Below, piece by piece: positions 11,078 through 20,515 of a stretch of DNA of 64,000 nucleotides; position 1 is the stretch's first letter; the number at the start of each line of letters is the position of its first letter. The stretch comes from an uncultured Pelagibacteraceae bacterium (lineage in GTDB: Bacteria > Pseudomonadota > Alphaproteobacteria > Pelagibacterales > Pelagibacteraceae): positions 159,417 to 223,416 of the forward strand of contig CACPOY010000001.1 of the NCBI GenBank assembly GCA_902635685.1, read 5' to 3'. A program made the translations under genes and the position numbers. A model generated the notes under the pieces. The model searched no databases. It was not told the origin of the DNA and saw only the letters and a list, made by a program, of their open reading frames with translations.

Positions 11078-11194
11078 ATGATTAAAAAGTTATTAAATAT
11101 GCTCTTGCAACCAAAAGAAAGCAATCACATTGATGCTAGAATTTGGATACAAAAAATTTTGCTTGAAGAGAAATTTAAAAGAATTAATTCTTAA
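11078..11194 (+). CDS. Small ORF, 38 aa (MIKKLLNMLLQPKESNHIDARIWIQKILLEEKFKRINS)
   Basis: Intact small frame in the gap between aceE and the thiolase; overlaps the thiolase stop by 4 nt. No clear Shine-Dalgarno; coding status uncertain. Confidence 0.3.
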   Translation: MIKKLLNMLLQPKESNHIDARIWIQKILLEEKFKRINS

Positions 11195-12366
11195 ATCCTC
11201 TCAACACATAAAGCTATGCCCATTCCACCACCTATGCATAGTGTAGCACACCCTTTGTTCTTTTTTTGTTTTATCATCTCATGAATAAGAGTAACTAATA
11301 TTCTGGCACCTGATGCTCCTATAGGATGACCCAATGCTATAGCTCCTCCATTAACATTTACTTTATGCTCATTGATATTTAATTCACGTATCACTGCAAT
11401 GCTTTGAGCGGCAAAAGCCTCATTAATTTCAAAAAGATCTATGTCATTTAAATCCCATTTTGCTTTTTTTAATGCTTTACGCACAGCCTCAATTGGTCCA
11501 AGGCCCATTAAAGTTGGATCAACTCCAACTGAAGCCCATGATGTTATCTTTACTAACGGTTGAATTGATTTTTTTTTAGCTTCTTCTAAAGTTGTTAATA
11601 ATAAAGCAGCTGCACCATCATTAATTCCTGATGAATTTCCAGGTGTCACAGTTCCATTTTTTAAGAAAACTGCTTTTAATTTCTCTAAATCCGATTTATT
11701 TAGCTCTTTTCTTGGATGCTCATCTCTATCAAGATTGATACCAGATTGATTTATTTTGATTAGTTCTTCCTTAAATTTATTTGTGTTAATTGCAATTTCT
11801 GTTTTTTTTTGAGAATTTAGAGCATAATCATCCTGGTCTGCTCTTGAAATATTAAATTTCTTTGCAACATTTTCAGCAGTCACACCCATATGATAATTAT
11901 TAAATGCGTCTATCAGTCCATCATTTATCATTGTATCTATCAAATGTTTTTCTGAAATTTTTTTATTATCACGATAAAAAATTGAATGTGGAGCTAATGA
12001 CATATTTTCTTGGCCACCCGAAATTACATTTTTTGCTTCTCCCAATTTAATTGATTGATATCCTGAGATTACAGCTCTAAGTCCAGATCCACAAACTTGA
12101 TTAACTATATGGGCTGGTTTAGAGACATTTATACCTGCATTTATTGCTGCTTGTCTTGCAGGATTTTGACCTCCACCGGCTGTAAGTACTTGGCCCATAA
12201 TTACCTCATCAATATCATCTTTATCCAATTTGCTTTTTCTTAAAATTTCCTTGATAACAATTGATCCCAACTTATCAGCACTTAACTCTTTAAGAGATCC
12301 TTTATATGCTCCAATAGGTGTTCTAACAGCTTCTATAATTACAACATCCTTCAATGAATTATTCAT
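11191..12366 (-). CDS. Acetyl-CoA acetyltransferase (thiolase)
   Basis: 391 aa; NQVCGSGLRAV, NVNGGAIALGHPIGASGARILVTL and GGGMGIALC thiolase signatures. Confidence 0.95.
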   Translation of the reverse strand: MNNSLKDVVIIEAVRTPIGAYKGSLKELSADKLGSIVIKEILRKSKLDKDDIDEVIMGQVLTAGGGQNPARQAAINAGINVSKPAHIVNQVCGSGLRAVISGYQSIKLGEAKNVISGGQENMSLAPHSIFYRDNKKISEKHLIDTMINDGLIDAFNNYHMGVTAENVAKKFNISRADQDDYALNSQKKTEIAINTNKFKEELIKINQSGINLDRDEHPRKELNKSDLEKLKAVFLKNGTVTPGNSSGINDGAAALLLTTLEEAKKKSIQPLVKITSWASVGVDPTLMGLGPIEAVRKALKKAKWDLNDIDLFEINEAFAAQSIAVIRELNINEHKVNVNGGAIALGHPIGASGARILVTLIHEMIKQKKNKGCATLCIGGGMGIALCVERI

Positions 12367-12438
12367 AATAATTTAAATTTGTCTTAACATTAAAATATAC
12401 TAAAAAATGATATAGAATAATAAATAAAATTTAAAAAT

Positions 12439-12515
12439 GCGCCTGTAGCTCAATTGGATAGAGCGCTTGGCTACGGACCAGGAGGTTCTGGGTTCGACTC
12501 CTAGCAGGCGCACCA
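12439..12515 (+). tRNA. tRNA-Arg(ACG), CCA encoded
   Basis: GCGCCTG...CAGGCGC acceptor pairing, anticodon loop CTACGGA (ACG), GGTTCGACTCC T-arm, encoded CCA. Confidence 0.96.
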
Positions 12516-12517
12516 TA

Positions 12518-12628
12518 ATGATAATGAATATGTTAAATTGGTTGTTGAAAACATCTCTTCAAAAGTCTGTGATATATTTTTTTATAATTATCTTAATAAT
12601 TCTATTAATTTTAACTTTTGTATTATAA
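12518..12628 (+). CDS. Possible 36-aa single-TM microprotein (MIMNMLNWLLKTSLQKSVIYFFIIILIILLILTFVL)
   Basis: Open frame between the tRNA and the thioesterase; hydrophobic C-terminal half. T-rich sequence can give this by chance. Confidence 0.22.
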   Translation: MIMNMLNWLLKTSLQKSVIYFFIIILIILLILTFVL

Positions 12629-12638
12629 AAATAAGATT

Positions 12639-13040
12639 ATGTCTAAAGATTTCCAGCAAATTAGCATCCAACAAGGATTTATGAAACATAATGGTGGAGT
12701 ATTGTTTAGAAATATTTCTGAAACTGAATATGAATTTAAATCAACAATAAACCAAAATCATTTAAATGCAGCAGGAATTACTCATGGCGGGTATTTATCA
12801 GCTTTAGTAGATGCAGGAGCAGGGACAGCGGCACATAGATCTGCAGAAAATGCACCTTGCGTCACAATATCTTTAGATTTGAAATTTATTGGGCCATCAA
12901 AAACCGGAGATGAAATAATAGGTAATGTCAAAATTCTTAAGAAGACAAAAACATTAGTTTTTTTATTTTGTGAACTAAAATGTGACGATAAAATTATTAC
13001 CTCTGCTACTGGGGTTTGGAAAATTCTTAAAAAATCTTAA
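12639..13040 (+). CDS. PaaI-family (hotdog) thioesterase
   Basis: ORF track starts at 12618, but MSKDFQQ at 12639 is the more likely start; NAAGITHGGYLSALVDAGAGTAAH hotdog motif. Confidence 0.85.
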   Translation: MSKDFQQISIQQGFMKHNGGVLFRNISETEYEFKSTINQNHLNAAGITHGGYLSALVDAGAGTAAHRSAENAPCVTISLDLKFIGPSKTGDEIIGNVKILKKTKTLVFLFCELKCDDKIITSATGVWKILKKS

Positions 13041-13169
13041 ATAACTTTTTAATTATCTATAAGAATTAAGTATGCTAGAATAAAAATAGTTATTAGTTAA
13101 AATGAGAACTTTTTATACTCCGATTCGGTCATGTTTTAGTCTATATTTGTTCTTTAACACCAACTACAT

Positions 13170-15683
13170 TTGGTAGATAAAAATTTTGACATACTAAAAA
13201 TAGGAATGAACAAAAATAAAATTACAGCTGTGCTTGGCCCAACAAATACAGGCAAAACTCATTTAGCTATTGAAACTATGCTTTCTTTTGAAAATGGAAT
13301 GATTGGGTTCCCTCTTAGATTATTAGCAAGAGAAGTATACGATAAGGTAATTCAAAAAACTTCGTTGGATAAAGTTGCTCTAATTACGGGTGAGGAGAAA
13401 ATTATTCCTAATAACGCAAAATATTTTTTATGCACAGTTGAGTCAATGCCGATTGATAAACAATTAGATTTTGTTGGGGTTGATGAAATTCAAATGTGCG
13501 CGGATCATGAAAGAGGGCATATCTTTACTGATAGATTATTAAATTTAAGGGGTGATAAACTTACAATGTTAATGGGATCCAATACTATTAAAAATATCAT
13601 TTCAAGATTAGATGGTGATATTGAATTTATTAATAGAAAAAGATTATCTAAACTTACATATGCTGGATATAAAAAGATCTCTAGAATAAATAGAAAAACT
13701 GCAATTATAGCTTTCTCGGCTGAAGAAGTTTATGCTATTGCGGAACTCATAAGAAGACAAAAAGGTGGGGCAGCAATTGTGATGGGCTCTTTAAGCCCAA
13801 AGACCAGAAATGCTCAGGTTGAACTTTATCAATCAAATGATGTAGATTTTTTAGTCGCAACAGATGCTATTGGTATGGGAATAAATATGGATCTTGATCA
13901 TATTTACTTTTCTAATTTAAAAAAATTTGATGGAAGAAAATTACGAAGATTAAATTTATCAGAAATTGGACAAATTGCTGGAAGGGCAGGCAGGTATTTA
14001 AATGATGGTAATTTTGGAATAACTGGTGATTGTAAAGAAATTGGTGCTGAAGAAGTTGAATTACTTGAAAATCATAAATTTGAAGAAATTCAATTTCTAT
14101 TTTGGCGTAATTCAGATCTTAATTTTGATAATCCTTCAGTGCTTTTAAAATCTCTTGAAGAAAAACCTAATAGAGCATGGTTAAGGAAGATACGTGAATG
14201 TGAAGATGAAAAAGCTCTTAAATTTTTCTTGAGAGATAAAAATCTAGAGAATTTTGAATTTACTGAAAGAAAATTAAAACTTTTATGGGAATGTTGTCAA
14301 ATACCTGACTTTGTCAAAAAAACTTATGGTAATCATTACGAGGTCATCTCAAATGTTTTTGAATATTTGAATAGTGAAAAAGGAAAAATTACCGATGAAT
14401 ACATGCGACTTCAGCTAATAAAACTTGATAAATTAGATGGAAATGTAGATTCTATATCAAATAGAATTGCAAATGTAAGAACTTGGTCTTATGTTTCGAA
14501 TAAAAATAATTGGGTAGAGAATCAAAATTACTGGATAGAAAAAACGAAGTTATTAGAGGATAAACTATCAGATAGATTACATGAAGAACTTACAAAAACT
14601 TTTATTGATAAACGTGCGAGTGTTCTAGCAAGAGGTTTAAAACAAGATATGGAATTTGAGACCAAAATTTTAAATAATAATGATGTCATGATTGATAATC
14701 AGTTCATTGGAAAAATTAATGGTCTTAAATTAGAACTTGATTTAAAAAAGGGTGCACTAGAAACTGATATTAAATCTCTCAAAAAGGCTGCTCGTCAGAC
14801 AGTAGGTCCTGAACTAGAGAAAAGAATCCAATCAATAATAGAGACCGGGCTAATTGAACTAAATAATGATTTTAAGATATATTGGCGCAAATTTAAAATT
14901 GGAAAGTTAATACCAGGTAAAGACTACTTAAATCCAAAAATTGAATTAATAGTAGACGACATTTTAGAACAAGACCAAAGGCAGAAACTTACAAACTATT
15001 TAACGAAGTGGATCGCTAATAAAATAAACACAACACTCAAAAGTCTTATTGATTTAAAATTTTTAAAAGAAAAAAATTCTTCAATAAAGGCACTTGCTTA
15101 TCAACTTTATGAAAATAATGGAGTCCTAAAAAGAGATCAAGTAGCTGAATACTTAAAAAACTTAGAACAAAATGAAAGAAAAATTTTAAGAGATCTTGGG
15201 GTTAGGTTTGGAAGATATCATATTTTTTTACATAAATTAATTAAGCCAGAGCCAGTTTCACTAAGAACCTTGTTGTGGAAAAATTACCATCAAAAATATT
15301 TTAATCTTAACCCACCAACTTTTGGGCTCAATTTTATAAATGATGATAAAATAAAAAACAAAAACTTCATGCTACTTTGTGGGTTTGAAAAGTTTAATAA
15401 TATTTATGTTAGAATAGACATTCTAGAAAGGTTGTTTATGCAAATAATCAATTCTAACTCTGAAAAAGATAAAGAAATTAAAATGATACCAGAAATGTTA
15501 AACCTATTAGGGTGCAATAAAGAAAGTTTTAAAAAGCTCCTCATATGTATGAATTATAAGATAATTGAGAGAGAGAATGATATATTTTTTAGATACACAC
15601 CTAAAAGAAATTTTAAAAAGCAAAATCAGAAAATTTTAAAAGAAACACCTTTTGGAGTTTTAAAAGACTTGAATTTTAATTAG
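13170..15683 (+). CDS. SUV3-like ATP-dependent RNA helicase (TTG start)
   Basis: 837 aa; AVLGPTNTGKTHLAIE Walker A, VDEIQM, helicase C motif QIAGRAGR; similar in type to alphaproteobacterial/mitochondrial SUV3 helicases. Confidence 0.9.
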   Translation: MVDKNFDILKIGMNKNKITAVLGPTNTGKTHLAIETMLSFENGMIGFPLRLLAREVYDKVIQKTSLDKVALITGEEKIIPNNAKYFLCTVESMPIDKQLDFVGVDEIQMCADHERGHIFTDRLLNLRGDKLTMLMGSNTIKNIISRLDGDIEFINRKRLSKLTYAGYKKISRINRKTAIIAFSAEEVYAIAELIRRQKGGAAIVMGSLSPKTRNAQVELYQSNDVDFLVATDAIGMGINMDLDHIYFSNLKKFDGRKLRRLNLSEIGQIAGRAGRYLNDGNFGITGDCKEIGAEEVELLENHKFEEIQFLFWRNSDLNFDNPSVLLKSLEEKPNRAWLRKIRECEDEKALKFFLRDKNLENFEFTERKLKLLWECCQIPDFVKKTYGNHYEVISNVFEYLNSEKGKITDEYMRLQLIKLDKLDGNVDSISNRIANVRTWSYVSNKNNWVENQNYWIEKTKLLEDKLSDRLHEELTKTFIDKRASVLARGLKQDMEFETKILNNNDVMIDNQFIGKINGLKLELDLKKGALETDIKSLKKAARQTVGPELEKRIQSIIETGLIELNNDFKIYWRKFKIGKLIPGKDYLNPKIELIVDDILEQDQRQKLTNYLTKWIANKINTTLKSLIDLKFLKEKNSSIKALAYQLYENNGVLKRDQVAEYLKNLEQNERKILRDLGVRFGRYHIFLHKLIKPEPVSLRTLLWKNYHQKYFNLNPPTFGLNFINDDKIKNKNFMLLCGFEKFNNIYVRIDILERLFMQIINSNSEKDKEIKMIPEMLNLLGCNKESFKKLLICMNYKIIERENDIFFRYTPKRNFKKQNQKILKETPFGVLKDLNFN

Positions 15684-15690
15684 ATAAATT

Positions 15691-16095
15691 ATGTTTTTCA
15701 AAAATAATAAAAACCAAAACAATGATTTGATAAAAATAGCAGCACTACTAATTCATGCTGCAAAAATCGATGAAAATTTTACTATTGAAGAAGAAAAAAT
15801 TATAAAAGAAACTCTCTTAAACTTAGGAGCAAATAAAGAAAACGTAAAACAAATTATTATTGATAGCAAAAAAATTGAAGACAAAGCTAATCAAATTTTA
15901 GAATTTACTAAAGAGGTAAAAAATATGGAAGAAAATGACAAAATTAAAATTATAGAAACATTATGGCGAATTATCTACTCTAATAAGAATGCTGACATTT
16001 ATGAAACAAACTTAATGAGACGGCTTGCTGGATTATTATATATTGACAATAAGACGATGGGAGATATCAAAGAAAAGATAAAAAATAATTCCTAA
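15691..16095 (+). CDS. TerB-like (tellurite resistance/co-chaperone TerB fold) protein
   Basis: 134 aa; all-helical [27 protein letters not shown] and [10 protein letters not shown] pattern. Confidence 0.75.
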   Translation: MFFKNNKNQNNDLIKIAALLIHAAKIDENFTIEEEKIIKETLLNLGANKENVKQIIIDSKKIEDKANQILEFTKEVKNMEENDKIKIIETLWRIIYSNKNADIYETNLMRRLAGLLYIDNKTMGDIKEKIKNNS

Positions 16096-16421
16096 TGACA
16101 TATATAGTTAATCAAAATTGTATTAAATGTAAACTAATGGATTGTGTTGATGTATGCCCAGTCGATTGTTTTTATGAGGGAAAAAATATGCTTGTAATTA
16201 AACCGGATGAGTGTATAGATTGTGGCGTTTGTGAACCAGAGTGCCCTGTTGATGCCATTAAAGCTGATACAGAGCCTGATAGTAAAAAATGGATAGAGAT
16301 AAACAAAAAATATTCAGAAATCTGGCCTAATATAAACGAAAAAAAAGATCCTCCCTTGGATCATGAAAAATATAAAGATGAGCAAAATAAGTTTGAAAAA
16401 TATTTTAAAGAAAACCTTTAA
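16095..16421 (+). CDS. fdxA: Ferredoxin FdxA (3Fe-4S/4Fe-4S)
   Basis: 108 aa; [21 protein letters not shown] and [16 protein letters not shown]. Confidence 0.95.
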   Translation: MTYIVNQNCIKCKLMDCVDVCPVDCFYEGKNMLVIKPDECIDCGVCEPECPVDAIKADTEPDSKKWIEINKKYSEIWPNINEKKDPPLDHEKYKDEQNKFEKYFKENL

Positions 16422-17256
16422 AAAAAAAACTAAACCAAAAATAAAAAAAATAAAATCAATTAGTGCTAATAAAATTACTAAGAATAAAAAAGTAAAAACA
16501 AAATCTAAAAAAAACAAGATTGTTAAAATTACTAAAGTTAAAAAAATTACAAAGATAAATATAAAAAAAAAAAATGAAAAAACCGAAACTAAATCAGAAG
16601 CTTTAAGGATTCCAAAGAGTAATGAACTAAAACCAGAAATTAAGAAAGTAAAGAAACAAGAGACTGCAAAAAAAGAATATAAGATTAAAGATTATGTAGT
16701 TTATCCTAAACATGGAGTTGGTCAAATATCTGAATTTAAAAAAATTAATATAGGTGGAATTGATGTAGAAACATACATAATTAAATTCGAAAAAGATAAG
16801 GCTAATGGCATGGTCCCTGTTAATAAACAATCTCATTTAAGACCTCTTGCTACAATTAATCAAGTAAACAAGTGTATTTCTATTTTAAAAAGTAAACCTA
16901 AAATTAAAAGGTCAATGTGGAGTAGGCGTGCCCAAGAGTATGAGGCAAAAATCTCTTCAGGAAAGATTTATGAATTGGCTGAGGTGGTAAGAGATTTAAA
17001 TAAAGGTGATGATTTGATGGTTGATCAATCTTATTCCGAAAGACAACTATTTGAAAAAGCATACGAAAGAATTTTGTCGGAATTTCAAATTATACTCAAT
17101 CTATCATTAGAAGATACTCAAAAAAAATTAGATAAAGCATTAAAAAGAAACCTTGATAATCAAAATAAAACCGAGATTAAAGAAGAAAAAAATGATTCTC
17201 CTAAAATTCCAAATGAAGAACCTATATCTGATGACGTTGTACAGTTAGAGGATTAA
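16363..17256 (+). CDS. carD: CarD family transcriptional regulator with about 100-aa Lys-rich N-terminal extension
   Basis: C-terminal two thirds is CarD ([20 protein letters not shown]..., [27 protein letters not shown]). Start uncertain (ATG 16363 or 16378); overlaps the fdxA 3' end out of frame. Confidence 0.9.
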   Translation: MKNIKMSKISLKNILKKTFKKKTKPKIKKIKSISANKITKNKKVKTKSKKNKIVKITKVKKITKINIKKKNEKTETKSEALRIPKSNELKPEIKKVKKQETAKKEYKIKDYVVYPKHGVGQISEFKKINIGGIDVETYIIKFEKDKANGMVPVNKQSHLRPLATINQVNKCISILKSKPKIKRSMWSRRAQEYEAKISSGKIYELAEVVRDLNKGDDLMVDQSYSERQLFEKAYERILSEFQIILNLSLEDTQKKLDKALKRNLDNQNKTEIKEEKNDSPKIPNEEPISDDVVQLED

Positions 17257-17302
17257 AAAAAAACGCCCCTCACACGTATATCGTTATGAGAAGCGTTTTT
17301 AA
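17257..17302. terminator. Bidirectional Rho-independent terminator between carD and the 25-aa basic gene
   Basis: AAAAACGC...GCGTTTTT 8-bp stem plus inner CTCA/TGAG and ACG/CGT pairs, A-run on the left and T-run on the right. Confidence 0.85.
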
Positions 17303-17319
17303 TAAAGAATACTAAGTTA

Positions 17320-17397
17320 TTATCTTCTTCTTCTTTTTTTAGCTTTTTTCTTAGCTTTTTTCTTAGCCTTCTTTGCTTTTTTTCTTCTCTTAGGCAT
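17320..17397 (-). CDS. 25-aa hyper-basic protein MPKRRKKAKKAKKKAKKKAKKRRRR
   Basis: Intact minus-strand ORF (13 Lys, 6 Arg, 4 Ala), GGGAG Shine-Dalgarno about 7 nt upstream of ATG, own terminator downstream. Below ORF-track length cutoff. Confidence 0.75.
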   Translation of the reverse strand: MPKRRKKAKKAKKKAKKKAKKRRRR

Positions 17398-17419
17398 CTT
17401 TAGCTCCCTTTTTAGTTAA

Positions 17420-17438
17420 ACGAATCAAAATGATTCGT
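17420..17438. promoter_or_regulatory. Perfect 8-bp inverted repeat ACGAATCA-AAA-TGATTCGT in leader of the 25-aa gene
   Basis: Direct reading; about 10 nt upstream of the Shine-Dalgarno of the minus-strand gene. Confidence 0.7.
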
Positions 17439-17594
17439 CATTAGGTTATTTTTATTTTTTTATACGCGTTATGTCAATTATTTAATTAGAGTTCAAAATT
17501 AATTTTAAAAATTATAATCAAAAAAAATTTAAAATATTTTTTATGCAAAAAAAGTTAATGTTTATGCGCTTTATAACCTAATATTTTAACAATT

Positions 17595-19283
17595 TTAATA
17601 AAGTTTTTCTAAATCTTGTTTATATTTTTCTAAAATTTTTTTTCTTCTTAACTTTAAAGTTGGTGTCAACATTCCATTTTCAATTGTAAATTCTTCTGTA
17701 ATCAACTTAAATTTTTTTACTTTTTCTATTAATGATAAATTTTTATTTAAATTTTCTAAATAAAATTCAATTTCTTTTTTATTTTCTACACCTTCGGTTA
17801 CAATTAATGCAACTAAATAAGTTTTTTTATCACCATATACAAAACTTTGTTTAATTTTATCATTAAGACATAATAAATTTTCAATCTTAGATGGAGAAAT
17901 ATTATCTCCACCAAGGTTAACTATAATTTCCTTTTTTCTATCAGTAATTTTTAAATTTCCTTCACTTGTAATTTCACCAATATCACCTGTATGTAACCAA
18001 CCGTCTTTTAAAATCTCATCAGTTTCTTTTTCCATACCCCAATAACCAAGCATTACATTTTCACCTTTAACCAAAATCTCACCATCCTTGGCAATTTTAA
18101 CCTCATTAGTTCTAAAAGGTGGACCGACGGTTTCTATCTTTATTTTTCCAGGAATATTGCAGCTCACAACTGGTGATGTTTCAGTTAAGCCATATCCTTG
18201 AAGTGTTGGCAAACCTATGGAATTTAAAAATTCTCCAATTTTATGGTCCAAAGCACCTCCTCCAGAAACAAAGGCTTTTAAATTGCCACCAAACTGGTTT
18301 TTGACCTTTCTTCTTACCAATATTTCGCATAAATAATTAAGAATTTTTTCATTAAAATTAAGCTTTTCTTTATTTAAAGTTTTTACTCCAAGTAAAATAG
18401 TTTTATTTATTAATTTTTTTTTCAAACCTTTTTGCTTAGAAAAATTAAAAGAAATTTTGCTAAATAGATTTTGATAAAATCTTGGAACAGCTGTCATAAT
18501 TGTTGGCTTAGCAATAGCTATATTTTGTAATAATTTTTCTAAACTTTCAGCATAAAATACTTTTGCCCCAAGTGAAATTTGAACGTATTGTACGGTATGT
18601 TCGTATGAGTGAGATAATGGCAGCCAAGTCAAAAAAGTCGGTGCATCTTTAGTAACTAGTGATTTTAAGATTTCTTGAGCACCCTCACAATTCGATAAGA
18701 TACCTCCATGACTAAGCATAACGCCTTTAGGGTTTCCAGTTGTTCCAGATGTATAAATTATACATGCAAGATTTTTTCTTTCTATATTTTTGTTAAAGTC
18801 TAATTCAAACTTTGAATTATTTTTGTGCAGAATATTTTCAATATTTTCAATTTTATCATTAATATTTTCAATTGAAAAAATTTTTATTTTATTTGAAATA
18901 AACTTTTTAATTTTATTTAATTGCGTATTATTTGAAACAATACATATTTTCGGCTTACAATCATTTAAAATATACTCATAATCTTTTTCTGAATAAGTCG
19001 TAAACAAAGGTACAGTAACTCCTCCTGCATTCATAACTGCTAGGTCTATCATTAGCCATTCTGGACGATTTTCAGATAATAAGACACACCTATCACCTTT
19101 AGATAAGTGATTTTTTAAATTTTCAGATAAAATCTGAATATTTTGTGTAACTTCTTTCCAAGATAAAAATCCTTTTTTATTATCTTTTAACCATCTTAAA
19201 AACGGTTTGTCAGACCGAGACTGTATTTGATGACTTTTTTTAAAAAAAAGCTCAACTAAACTATTTAATTTACTTAATTCCAT
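17595..19283 (-). CDS. AMP-dependent synthetase / long-chain fatty acid-CoA ligase
   Basis: 562 aa; IIYTSGTTGNPKGVMLSH, GYGLTETSPV, GWLHTGDIG motifs. Confidence 0.92.
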   Translation of the reverse strand: MELSKLNSLVELFFKKSHQIQSRSDKPFLRWLKDNKKGFLSWKEVTQNIQILSENLKNHLSKGDRCVLLSENRPEWLMIDLAVMNAGGVTVPLFTTYSEKDYEYILNDCKPKICIVSNNTQLNKIKKFISNKIKIFSIENINDKIENIENILHKNNSKFELDFNKNIERKNLACIIYTSGTTGNPKGVMLSHGGILSNCEGAQEILKSLVTKDAPTFLTWLPLSHSYEHTVQYVQISLGAKVFYAESLEKLLQNIAIAKPTIMTAVPRFYQNLFSKISFNFSKQKGLKKKLINKTILLGVKTLNKEKLNFNEKILNYLCEILVRRKVKNQFGGNLKAFVSGGGALDHKIGEFLNSIGLPTLQGYGLTETSPVVSCNIPGKIKIETVGPPFRTNEVKIAKDGEILVKGENVMLGYWGMEKETDEILKDGWLHTGDIGEITSEGNLKITDRKKEIIVNLGGDNISPSKIENLLCLNDKIKQSFVYGDKKTYLVALIVTEGVENKKEIEFYLENLNKNLSLIEKVKKFKLITEEFTIENGMLTPTLKLRRKKILEKYKQDLEKLY

Positions 19284-19287
19284 AATA

Positions 19288-19372
19288 TGGTGGGCGAAGA
19301 GAGAATCGAACTCTCACTTCTTGCGAAACACGATTTTGAGTCGTGCGCGTCTACCAATTCCGCCATTCGCCC
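19288..19372 (-). tRNA. tRNA-Leu(CAA), CCA encoded
   Basis: Reverse complement GGGCGAATGGCGGAATTGGTAGACGCGCACGACTCAAAATCGTG...TTCGCCCACCA; long variable arm; anticodon CAA. Confidence 0.95.
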
Positions 19373-19431
19373 CTAATTATTTAATAATTTATTAAATAGT
19401 ATAAGAACTGAAATTATATTAAAACCAAAAA

Positions 19432-20037
19432 ATGTTTAAAAGTCTTTACAAAAAATGTTTAGATTTAGCAGGGCATAAAAGTTCTAAATATTACTTAGCA
19501 GTTGTCTCTTTTATTGAAAGTTCGTTTTTTCCTATTCCTCCAGATGTAATGGTTATTCCAATGGTGATATCAAAAAAAAATGATTTCATTAAAATTTTTC
19601 TAATAACTACAATTTTTTCAGTTACTGGTGGAATGCTTGGCTATTTAATTGGGGCGTTTTTTTTTGAATTTGGTGCACACATCATGAATTTTTATGGTTA
19701 TGAAGATAAATTATCAAATATTAAAGATAATTTAATTAATAGTGAGGGGTTTTATGCCTGGCTAGGAATACTTTTTTTAGCTGGGTTTACCCCTCTTCCT
19801 TATAAAGTTTTTACTATTGCAAGCGGTCTAATAGGATTTAATTTTTTAATCTTTATTTTTATAAGTTTAATTTCAAGGGGATTAAGGTTTTTCGTAGTGT
19901 CATATCTTTCTTATAAGTTTGGAGATTTATTTAATGAGTTTATGAATAAACATGGGTCAAAATGGTTTACAATAATCGGAATTTTGATTGTTATAATTGG
20001 ATTAATAATTTATCTAATTTTTAAATCTCATGTTTAA
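19432..20037 (+). CDS. YqaA/DedA-like (SNARE-associated) membrane protein
   Basis: 201 aa; FIESSFFPIPPDVMVIPMV and GFTPLPYKVFTIASG motifs. Confidence 0.85.
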   Translation: MFKSLYKKCLDLAGHKSSKYYLAVVSFIESSFFPIPPDVMVIPMVISKKNDFIKIFLITTIFSVTGGMLGYLIGAFFFEFGAHIMNFYGYEDKLSNIKDNLINSEGFYAWLGILFLAGFTPLPYKVFTIASGLIGFNFLIFIFISLISRGLRFFVVSYLSYKFGDLFNEFMNKHGSKWFTIIGILIVIIGLIIYLIFKSHV

Positions 20038-20515
20038 CCTAAAATCTGAAATTTACTTAAAAATAATTTTTCTGTTTAGCCTTATTGCACTAATTAGTGC
20101 ATATTTTATTGAGTATGTTCTTGGTTATCAGCCATGTAACCTATGTTTAATTGAGAGAATTCCCTATGGTTTAAGCATTATTTTAACATCTCTAATATTA
20201 ATATTAAAGAAAAATGAAAAATTCTTTATTGTATTGTTAATGGTTACTTTTGTTTTTTCTTTCGCAATTTCTTTGTATCATTTAGGTATTGAACAGGGCG
20301 TCTTTGATGAGTCTACTGTCTGTGCTGCTAAAGACTTTTCTGAGAATATAACAAAAGAGGATTTACTTGAACAATTAAGTAGAAGAACAATCAGCTGTAA
20401 AGATGTGACATTTAGAATTTTTGGATTATCACTAACTACTATTAATATTGTAATCGGTTTATTATTTATTATAACACTTACAAAAATTTATACTAAATAT
20501 GAAAAAAAAAAATAG
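20030..20515 (+). CDS. dsbB: Disulfide bond formation protein B
   Basis: 161 aa, 4 TM; GYQPCNLCLIERIPYG CxxC motif and downstream Cys pair. Confidence 0.9.
   Translation: MFNLKSEIYLKIIFLFSLIALISAYFIEYVLGYQPCNLCLIERIPYGLSIILTSLILILKKNEKFFIVLLMVTFVFSFAISLYHLGIEQGVFDESTVCAAKDFSENITKEDLLEQLSRRTISCKDVTFRIFGLSLTTINIVIGLLFIITLTKIYTKYEKKK

Noticed and set aside
13102-13176. Possible short leader peptide upstream of the helicase (MRTFYTPIRSCFSLYLFFNTNYIW)
   Set aside because: No Shine-Dalgarno or clear attenuator structure; likely chance frame.
16314-16517. Phe/Ile-rich minus-strand ORFs opposite fdxA-carD (16314-16517, 16627-16836)
   Set aside because: Complement of Lys-rich coding sequence; artefact of AAA/TTT composition.
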